The notes beneath the pieces are model-generated. The model saw only the letters and a program-made list of their open reading frames with translations, made no database searches and was not told where the DNA came from. A stretch of DNA of 64,000 nucleotides from Corythucha ciliata (taxonomy: Eukaryota > Arthropoda > Insecta > Hemiptera > Tingidae). The position numbers and the translations under genes are program-made. The DNA lies in NCBI GenBank assembly GCA_038030265.1, contig CM075941.1:1736001-1800000 (forward strand). The letters run 5' to 3'. Positions 56,756-64,000 of this stretch are shown in pieces. Every line of letters starts with the position of its first letter. The stretch's first letter is position 1.

Positions 56756-57946
56756 GCTTTGTTAGGGCGTGAGGATTTTCTGTAACAACAAATAACTACA
56801 GAAGTAATCATCCAACAGTATTAGGGTTAATTTTTATCAATTCAGCTCACAAAACTGTGCAGGAATTAGACGTCCTGTTCGGCAAATTGGTTCACTCCTT
56901 AGGGATGACATGGCCAAAGACTACCCTCCCTAAAAAGATATTGGGCACCCCATATCTTTTCGGACAATTTGAAGGGCCCTGATTAATGACCTGAAGCACT
57001 TCATTTTCTATCTTAATAGGCGTCTTTTTCTGGAAAGACAACTTAATCCGTTCACTGACATTGCCAAGCCTTAATTAATGACGAAAAACTTGCAGCATAC
57101 TTATGACCTGCCCTCAGGATTTTCTATGCTTTTGACTTCGGATAAACCCGATCCTCCTGAGTTCACAATTGTCTGAAAAGAATGAATCGGTTGGGTATAG
57201 GGGGATATTTTTATTGGACAAAAATGTCAATTTCCGTAGCCTTACTTCGAGCTTCAATGACGTATTAATCGTTTTATTTTCACGTGATGAATTTAGCCCG
57301 GCAAATATAATCGGAATGGCGTTAGGCTTTAACTTTCGCCATCAATCTGGCCTTCTTTTCTCCCATTCGGAGTCTTCAAAGTGAATCTGCTCAAATCAGA
57401 GGAAATAAAAATCATGATAGGGGTAAGATAATAATAAAGGTAGTTTTTCACAAGGAGTCGAATCATTTTTTTTATTATCTGTCCTGTTTCTCACCCTGTT
57501 GAGTATCCAGGATGCATAAATTAATATTTATTTGCAAAGCAGAAAAGCCCGTTATTCCCAAAGCAAATCCCGGATGCCAAACAAGAGTATTATTTGCTTC
57601 GTACGGAGTTGTCAAACATTGCCATTGATGTTTTCATTATAAAAACGGCAAAAAATAAGCGAACAACTCAAGTAACGGGCCTGCAACTAAATTAAGTATA
57701 AATCGTACTCACTTTCACAAATTCTCGAGTAATTAGTGGGCTCCCATTGTTCCCTCAGACAATTTTCGGTCCACTTCTTTCTCCTTTCTGGTTCTGACGG
57801 GAATTTAAAAAGCCGGACTCCGTCAACGGTCTTTCGATGACAATTATAATGCAGAACAAATAACCATTTTTAAAAAAAATCACTGCACAAGAAAAAATTT
57901 GAGACTCTAATGAAATTTTTTTCATGTTATCATACTTGTTTACCCT
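56756..57946. other. No gene seen
   Basis: A+T-rich sequence between the fold-back element and the BEL fragment. The 71-codon plus-strand ORF at 57169 has no recognisable domain. Confidence 0.45.
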
Positions 57947-57986
57947 GATGGCGCTGATAGCGTGTTGCAGTACCTGTGTTTTAAAG
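57947..57986. repeat. 40-bp segment shared with 51617-51656 (inverted)
   Basis: ATGGCGCTGATAGCGTGTTG then CAGTACCTGTGTTTTAAA is the reverse complement of the segment at 51.6 kb with few changes. It begins exactly where the BEL pol reading ends. Confidence 0.6.
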
Positions 57987-58204
57987 ATTCTCTAACTACG
58001 GCGGCGCAAGCAATAGCGCTAGCATCAACAAAGGTATGAAGAGTAACGCGACTAGTTTTTCTCCCGAACGACCATCGTGGAATTTTCACTTCAAATATCT
58101 GTGGTAGCTTACTGTACCACTTTTGAAAAGAAATTTTCAAGTCCTCTCCGACCTCGACGTCCCAAGGGGTTTTGTCCTCCCACGCCCTTTGGAGAATTAG
58201 CTTA
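57987..58204 (-). pseudogene. BEL/Pao Pol, RNase H region (beyond the DNA transposon)
   Basis: It continues the BEL Pol interrupted at 59822. It has LILQRAWEDKTPWDVEV, then WYSKLPQIFEVKIPRWS, then the RNase H-like start VTLHTFVDASAIACAAVV. The reading stops at the shared 40-bp segment, so the rest of RNase H and the integrase are missing. The frame on the two sides of the inserted transposon is in register once one TA is counted. Confidence 0.85.
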
Positions 58205-59821
58205 CACACAGAAAAAAATATTATGAAAACATTAATGAACGGCGATACTTGACCAATTTTGCATTGTCACAGCGTACGATTCGTTAATTTTATGAACCGG
58301 CTTTTGCATGGATCTACATGAACAGAAATCATATTCATCGTTGTTATGAATTTGGGATAATAGAATTCAATGAAAATGTTGGTCATGGCTTGAATGATCT
58401 ATTTCATGTAACCCACGAAACATGAAGATTTATTATGACGTGCTCACAGCGTCAACGAAAAGTTCATAACCCCACTTTTGAAGCGAAAAAGCAGTGCGGA
58501 GTTTTATGCCTTGGCCCATCTAATCAATGAACTCTGTTCATAAATTATTACTTGCATTCATAACTATATGAACACGTCCTTTGAAAAGTATGAACAGTTC
58601 ATTAAAGCAAAATAATGTTTGATGAGGATTCGTTGTAACAATGAAAGATTCAAACAGACAGTGAACGACTTGGTTCTTCTCGAAGTGGCTGTGAATTACG
58701 GAGTTCAGTTCAAAAGAAGTGCGTCCTACGTGAATGGTGTGTTTGTACTGCCACATTTTCGAGGTGAAGTTGAATTTGTAATACTATTTTTCTCTACCTC
58801 GTTATATTTCTTACCTTGTTCTCTAGCAGCTAAACAAAAATCGTGATGTGTGCATGTGATAAAAATATTACAGATCCAGTGGCCGATTATGAGGCATCGA
58901 GGCGATCAATATTATATGACAATTTGTCCATCGAAGAAATGGAACATTTTTTGTGGAAAGCCAGTTCTCAATATAGGCTAAACGATATTCGCCAACTTGA
59001 TTCAACGGACCAAATTCTTGAATGATGGCCCAAATACTCGGTACCATCGGGATATAGAGGGTAAGTGGAATGGCTCACATATTATGGCAAGTGAATGATG
59101 TAATTTTTTGCAGATTGATCTCGACTTTGGGGTAAATTTCAAGAACTTGGAAAAAGAACTTCGAAATCCCTCGAATGTAGGACAAAAACGTAAAGGCTTC
59201 ACTTGAAGAATTTAGCCCTAAAATGAAGCGACTTGTGATGTTAATGTTCCATATTTTTATTATTTTAGTACTGTTAGTTGTTTTTGTTTGTTTGTTGTTT
59301 TTTTTTAAATGATTGAATAGAATTTTCCTAAAATCTGCGTCTAAGTTTTTAACCCCCATCTCATACCCCCCCCCCCACCCAACGGATGGGTTCGACTTGT
59401 GATGTACAGTGTACATCAAACAACGAAGGAGTTCGTTACCATGATTCATGTATTCATGAATACATGAACGTAGCTGACGAGCAAGAAAAAATAATTCATA
59501 AAAGCATAAACTCGCTTCATGCTGATAACGAAGAATCTTCATTCAATCATGTCTGGATTTCATTCGAAAAATCACTCCGGCCATTGTATTGATGATTTTG
59601 TTTAATAATATCAATGAATATTTCTTTAAACTCGTCCGCTAATTTTAATGATACGATTTCATAGATTTTCGAGCTTTTACATAAATCTATGAATGGAATC
59701 ATGATTTAAAGAATTCCTTTTCATAGGTTGAATGAACAGGTTCTTTGGACCAAAATACATGATTATTTTCATAGTAGCAACGTCTCTTTTCATTAATAGT
59801 ACGATGCTTTTTCTTTCAGTG
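58205..59821. mobile_element. DNA transposon, 1617 bp, TA duplication, inside BEL pol
   Basis: The edges are set by the BEL reading frame on both sides. Flanking TA at 58203-58204 and 59822-59823 is a 2-bp duplication. The ends are imperfect inverted repeats: left CACACAGAAAAAAA, right (inverted) CACTGAAAGAAAAA. Both flanks are packed with ATGAA/TTCAT pentamers, about 16 in 58206-58620 and about 15 in 59430-59800 by eye, roughly ten times chance. Such subterminal clusters are typical transposase-binding arrays. The centre holds an intron-bearing gene fragment. I cannot assign the superfamily. Confidence 0.75.
58661..59206 (+). pseudogene. Intron-bearing gene fragment inside the TA transposon, unrecognised
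   Basis: Three plus-strand segments read as one protein-like sequence. Segment 1 (58661-58763) has LLEVAVNYGVQFKRSA and VNGVFVLPHF, ending at a GTGAAG donor. Segment 2 (58874-59060) follows a TTACAG acceptor in phase and has DPVADYEASRRSILYDNLS, MEHFLWKASSQYRLN and WPKYSVPSGYR, ending at a GTAAGT donor. Segment 3 (59114-59206) follows TTTTTTGCAG and has IDLDFGVNFKNLEKEL to TGA. Introns would be 110 and 53 bp. A TGA at about 59024 and a one-base phase mismatch at the second junction make it a pseudogene. It has no transposase motif that I know. Confidence 0.5.
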
Positions 59822-61820
59822 TAGGCACTAACATAGCGGGGCAAGACCACCCTATCGGGGCAAAGACTCTCTGGGCTGTCGAGAGAAGTTTTCTTTTCGT
59901 TACTATGTCTACCTCAAAGCTGATCAAACTGTCCGAGCTTAACTGGAATGTGTCGTCCTGGCGATTCCACACGATTCCAAGTACTTTAGTCAAATTTTTG
60001 GCATCTGACGAGTCATCTCTGGTGTATTCCCAGCCTCTCAAGTCGAATTTTCGTTCACCCAAAATTTCGGTCGCGATATCTTTGAATTTCTCGGCATCTT
60101 CTATGGAAGTCACACTAGTGACACAATTGTCGACATAAAAACTCTCAGAAAGTTGTTTAATCAAGGCCGGTGGTGTGTGTCGTAGACCCAATTCAGATTC
60201 TTTCATAACTTGTCGAAAATGAAGATCAAGAGAAGCTCCCAGCAAAAAAGGGCTACTAATCACCCCGAAAACGACTCTGCAGTGTCTGAAAGTGGCCATA
60301 CTTCCTTGAAAGGTCATATAAAATCGCAAATAGTCTCGATCATCCTCGTGCAAGGAAATCTGCAAGAAAGCTTTTTTAATGTCGGCGGTGATACCAATTT
60401 CATGCTGTCTGAATCGTAACAACAGGGAAGGAATTTTTTCAACCAAATTTTCTCCTGTTTCTAGGCAGACATTTAATGAAGGCGCGTTCGGTAGTTTAGC
60501 GGAGGCGTCGAAGACCGGTCGAATACGTGTCGTACTATTTTCTTTATAAACAGGTCTGTGTGGCAAATAATGCACGGCTGTGTGGTCATCAGTCACCCGC
60601 TCTATAACGCCCTCAGCAAGCCATTCACAAAAAACATTTTCATAGCTCGACAGTTCCTTACGTTCTTCCAGTCGTCGAATTTTCGAGTAAGTGCGGTCAT
60701 ACGCCAATTTTGCATTATCGGGTAAGAGGGGGTGTGTCTCTTTCCAAGGTAATCTTACTTCAAAGCGGTCATCGTCTGCTGTGGTAGTGGTGGCGTCGAA
60801 AAAGTCTTTGACCACTTTTAAATGTTCTTCCTACGATCTTGTCGCCACAGGATCGCGGATACCCAAAACGTCTAACTCCCACAGACTACTTATCGAATCA
60901 GTACTTAATAAGCTGAATGTCAACGCAAGCGCTTCGTTACTGGTCTTAATTTCTTTCGGGCTGCGTCCCATGACCGTCCAACCGAGAACTGTTTCGATGG
61001 CGAACAATTCTCCGACTAAAGGTTTTCTCCTGCCAGTCAACATTTTGCCCATGAGGTCTGCGCCAATGAGTAACTCGATAGGCCCAGGGGATTCATCAAG
61101 AGACACAACGCCCAGTCGTTCCATTTCATCCATCGGGATACCAGTAGAGACGGGGAGAGTGTCATCACAAATTTTAGTTTGTCCCAAAACTTCAAAATTG
61201 CAACAAAACTCGGTCGACGGTGAGTATACGTGAGCGCGGTAGACTTCGTGCTCCACGAGAGCCGTTTGTTGTCCACCAAACAGAGCATGTACCAGTCTTT
61301 CTTTTCTTACCGCGTTGTATTCTAAATCGGCAGCGGTCGAACTCAAAATATAACTCCTCTGTGACCGTGAATCGAACAGTGCCCTTACTCTTTTTGTTGA
61401 CGCTTTTCCTCTGAGATCAACGACCAGGGATTGTACGATTACAACAGATCCTCTGACTAAACTTGACATGGCAACATTGGTCCCGATTGGGCCTATACTT
61501 GTTGCTGTTCGGCTAGAGATCTCTCGTCCAGTGGTAGGTTTTTCATCTCTCTGAGGACACAACATGATAGTGGTGTGAGATCTATAGCAAATATCACATT
61601 TAAGCCTTGTTTTGCAACCCTTGCTCAGATGGCCAAAACGGAGGCACCTGAAACAACGGCCTTTTTTCGTTAGTATCCGCTGTTTCTCTTCCGCTGTTAA
61701 ACGATCTTTTGCAGTAGCTGTCTCCGTGAAGCCCCTTACAAAAGACACAGGACGCATCTTTGCTGTTAGCGAGTAAACCAGCAGCTGTGGGGACCAAAAC
61801 TTCGGCACGACTAGGTACAC
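59822..61820 (-). pseudogene. BEL/Pao Pol: protease and RT
   Basis: Minus strand, 61820 to 59822. A zinc-knuckle end of Gag (CFRCLRFGHLSKGC, then CDICYRSH) leads into the protease, whose active-site motif reads ALFDSRSQRSYI. The usual DSG is DSR, so the enzyme was probably inactive. ELLIGADLMGKMLTGR and ETVLGWTVMGR follow to a stop at 60831. The RT frame (60815 on) has VHYLPHRPVYKENS, ITADIKKAFLQISLHEDDRD, FGVISSPFLLGASLD and the catalytic ESFYVDNCVTS, then LSTAQRVFAPIGWSCPA just before the inserted transposon. One frameshift separates protease and RT. It is the longest BEL copy in the window. Confidence 0.88.
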
Positions 61821-62803
61821 TTTTTCTTGTTATTGTCGTTTGTTTCTGGTCGTCTTTCGTCCCAAACCCTGACATTGCGAGCGTAATACGCTCCTCTCCT
61901 TCGACTTCAAATTTAATGAATTTCATTAGTCGATCAAGTCTATCTTTGGAAGTTAAGCGCTCGCCTTTTTGGTCGATTCCGATGGCTAGGCTACGTTGCC
62001 ACGTACGTAATATCTCTTCAGGAAGGCACGACTCAACCTTGGGGAATAATATTGAGGCACAAGTATCAGTCGCGACATGAAGGGTCTCCAATGCTCGTAG
62101 GTGGGCTTCCAGTTTGTCGTACAACGCCGAAAGTCTCTTCTTTTTGGGTTCTTTCGCGTTTAATAAGACTAATCCGAGTAACTCCCGCATGTAGACCTCT
62201 ATCAGTAAGTCTTCCCGTCCATATCTGTCTTTTCGGGCTTGTAGTGCTTTTGGATAATTAGCGGCGGTCGGGGGGTAGGCTTCAATGACCTCTCGTGCTC
62301 GAGAACCAGGGATAGTGGCCTGAGTCAGATACTGGAACTTATCAGAAGCCTCAATCGTACCGTCGCTATCAATTTTTTCGAATTGGGCCCAGAATCTAAT
62401 CCAGTCTTTTAGTTCATTACCGAATTTTTCAACTTCAAGGTGAGGCAGTTTAAACTTTCGTCGATTAGAGTCAGTATCCGAGCTTGTCCTACTCGCCTGG
62501 ACCCCTCATCAGAAGTCAAGTCCTCGATAGTTATTTTTAGTTTATAAAATCGGTCAATTAACTCGTCAACTCCAGCCTGTTCCTCTTCGAGGACCTCCTC
62601 GTCATCGTTTGCATTCTCCAGAAGAAGGTCGAAAACCTCGCGATCAATACTCCGTATTTCTTCGAACCTCTCGGTTATTACTTCAAATTCGGCTCGAATC
62701 TCCATCAACCCAATCGTTTTTTCAGCCACTCGATTAACAAGACTCTCGTAGAGTTTTTTAAAACTCTTCCTTAAACTCGACGGGATTTCTTGATTTTATC
62801 CAT
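61600..62803 (-). pseudogene. BEL/Pao Gag
   Basis: A likely start is ATG 62803 (MDKIKKSRRV), 6 bases past the primer-binding site. It is frameshifted soon after, and the frame then reads VAEKTIGLMEIRAEFEV to 62409. The central BEL Gag region follows in other frames: a DWIRFWAQF-like segment near 62390 and the 196-codon frame 62190-61600 with VYMRELLGLVLL, LEAHLRALETLHV, SCLPEEILRTWQRS and a knuckle CVFCKGLHGDSYC. Gag packages element RNA. Start codons listed at 62729 and elsewhere are GTG and probably internal. Confidence 0.75.
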
Positions 62804-62808
62804 GTCTT

Positions 62809-62821
62809 GCCGCGGTCGCCA
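62809..62821 (-). promoter_or_regulatory. Primer-binding site of the BEL element
   Basis: TGGCGACCGCGGC on the minus strand lies between the presumed LTR end and the Gag ATG. TGGCGACC-type sites pair with the 3' end of tRNA-Arg-like primers in LTR elements. Primer identity is an inference. Confidence 0.55.
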
Positions 62822-62825
62822 AAAT

Positions 62826-63030
62826 TTATGTGGGAAAATATAATAAAATCAAGACTCACCCGTCTGATTGTCTTCGTTAGCTGAGCCGCTCTCCGTCAAA
62901 TTGTCTTAGTGGGCTGTTTTCTTTATTAAATTAATTGGTCTACAGAAAAAAAACGAAGCAATTTATTTTCTGACTCAAAATCAGTTTTTTTCACTACTTT
63001 ATTCGCGAGATAACTTTTTTACCAACTGAC
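62826..63030 (-). repeat. Probable 5' LTR (end portion) of the BEL element
   Basis: Upstream of the primer-binding site on the minus strand the sequence is noncoding with a TTCCCACA end. The LTR start could not be located, because gypsy integrase sequence takes over by about 63080. The 3' LTR is missing, so no LTR pair exists for dating. Confidence 0.4.
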
Positions 63031-63079
63031 ACAAAAAAGAAAGGTTACAGATAAAAACTTTCCCGCTAATAATCGGTTT

Positions 63080-63413
63080 CCCACACCAACTGTCAAGCAG
63101 ATTACATCTCGATTCATCTGGACAGGAATCAAAGCCGACGTTTGTAAATGGACTAAATCGTGCGCCAATTGCCAAAAGAATAAAATTCATAGGCACACGA
63201 AATCGGAATCACGCCCTTTTCCCGAACCAGATGAACGATTCGGTTCACATCGACTTGGTGGGGCCTTTACCAGCGTCCGAAGGTCATTCATATTGTGTGA
63301 CCATGATTGATCGTTTCACCGGCTGGATGGAAGTTGAACCAGCGAAAGAAGTTTCTGCTGGGACCGTAATTCGAATATTTTACGAAAATTGGGTCACTCG
63401 ATTCAGCGTCCCC
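63080..63413 (+). pseudogene. Ty3/gypsy integrase N-terminus and core start
   Basis: A zinc-binding region (TSRFIWTGIKADVCKWTKSC, ANCQKNKIHRHTK) changes frame near 63235 to a core start (HIDLVGPLPASEGHSYC, then VTMIDRFTGWMEVEP, then VIRIFYENWVTRFSVP). It stops before the second catalytic Asp. From ATG 63231 the frame runs without break into an unrelated ORF1 piece at about 63414. RT and everything upstream are absent. Confidence 0.8.
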
Positions 63414-63737
63414 TCTCGTAGAGACCCGAATGGCGTGTCAACTGAGCTGACGATCGAGGTGCCCGATAAGGACGCGGAGATTGCCAGGAAGGTGGGTCAT
63501 TTGTGGGTGGAGTTTACGAGGGTGAGGTTTTGGGTGTTTTCCAAGAGAAAGTGGGGTGAGGATGATGAGTTGCTAGTGGGGGGGGGGGACAATGAACCCC
63601 ACGAAACGGCTATGGAGATTGAGGGTGATACGGTCCCTCCAAAGGGTCAGGCAGGGCCCAGTGGGGTGGTGTCGCCGATGGTGGGGGGGGGGGTTGGGTT
63701 GAACATGACGGCAAACTCAATCAGCAAAAACAGGTGA
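63414..63737 (+). pseudogene. Non-LTR ORF1 fragment (DUF4780-like), fused in frame to integrase
   Basis: ELTIEVPDKDAEIARKVGHL, VEFTRVRFWVFSKRKWG and ETAMEIEGDTVPPKGQAGPS parallel the end of the ORF1 at 18.6-19.3 kb (EVPKEDVGYLGVELTRVKFW and EETAMVVEEE). It ends at TGA 63735-63737. With the upstream integrase it forms a 168-codon chimeric frame. The join is presumably a chance truncation boundary. Expression is unknown. Confidence 0.6.
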
Positions 63738-63860
63738 TCAGGCCAGCAGTCACCGACTTGGAGAGGAAACGGCAAAACTGAGCAAGGTCATCAAAGATAA
63801 AGTGGAATGGCAGCTGGAATCAATCACGCTACCGACAGGTGAAGTGATAGTGGACAATAA

Positions 63861-63997
63861 AGGCCTCGCCACACCGAACGCGAACTGCCGCGCGGACTGG
63901 TCCGCTCGCGGAAAAACTATGGTAACGGGTATACCTCACCCACGTTGTCATTATTTTTTAGCGAGCGGACCAGTTCGCGTTCGGTGTGGCGAGGCCT
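63861..63997. mobile_element. Harbinger/Tourist-like MITE, 137 bp (copy 2 of family at 54.4 kb)
   Basis: The ends are AGGCCTCGCCACACCGAACG and CGTTCGGTGTGGCGAGGCCT. The core shares CTGCCGCGCGGAC and GAAAAACTATGGTAACGGG with the copy at 54436-54589. A perfect TAA duplication lies at 63858-63860 and 63998-64000. It is 17 bp shorter, mainly in the right arm. Confidence 0.9.
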
Positions 63998-64000
63998 TAA

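Noticed and set aside
59386..59592. 68-codon ORF as a fourth exon of the transposon cargo
   Set aside because: It overlaps the ATGAA-rich subterminal region and has no acceptor in phase with the preceding segment.

Overview
The window looks like a gene-poor, transposon-packed stretch of an animal nuclear genome, most likely an arthropod. It holds R1-type and jockey/I-type non-LTR elements, BEL/Pao and Ty3/gypsy LTR elements, a piggyBac transposase, tRNA-derived SINEs and many short inverted-repeat (MITE-like) elements. There is no bacterial-style operon, no rRNA, no CRISPR array and no clear host gene. Nearly every coding region is broken by frameshifts, stops, deletions or nested insertions; the R1-type ORF2 at 42.0-45.2 kb is the closest to intact. 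The species cannot be named from the sequence alone.

Layout. 0-2 kb: gypsy integrase tail, a TTA-flanked MITE and a tRNA-derived SINE with a perfect 15-bp target-site duplication. 4.6-7.1 kb (minus): damaged jockey-type element. 7.1-11.7 kb: degenerate repeat array, then a gypsy pol whose integrase is split by a 1466-bp solo LTR. 11.8-12.3 kb (minus): BEL scrap. 15-20 kb (minus): two-ORF non-LTR element with RNase H. 20.8-22.3 kb: several inverted-repeat elements. 22.6-24.6 kb (minus): piggyBac. 24.9-27.2 kb (minus): BEL pol. 27.4-29.2 kb: hAT-like element filled with a ~30-bp degenerate array. 29.2-33.3 kb: non-LTR element bracketed by two inverted ~170-bp arms, each holding a tRNA-Thr-like sequence. 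36.6-40.7 kb: second member of that non-LTR family, interrupted by a MITE with perfect 91-bp arms. 41.4-45.6 kb: R1-type element. 47-51.6 kb: two internally deleted gypsy elements among more degenerate arrays. 52.4-54.2 kb: further arrays. 54.4-56.8 kb: MITE and a ~1.85-kb fold-back element with a nested insertion. 57.9-63 kb (minus): a BEL element, gag to RNase H, split by a 1617-bp TA-flanked DNA transposon carrying an intron-bearing gene fragment. 63.1-64 kb: gypsy integrase fused in frame to a non-LTR ORF1 fragment, then a second copy of the 54.4-kb MITE.

The insertions give a relative history: gypsy before the solo LTR, BEL before the TA transposon, non-LTR element before the 91-bp-arm MITE, fold-back before its nested insert. 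The strongest novelty candidates are the TA transposon at 58.2-59.8 kb, the tRNA-armed non-LTR element at 29.2-33.3 kb, the hAT-like repeat-filled element at 27.4-29.2 kb, and the set of ~140-155-bp hairpin elements with AGGCC-type ends and 3-bp TWA duplications.
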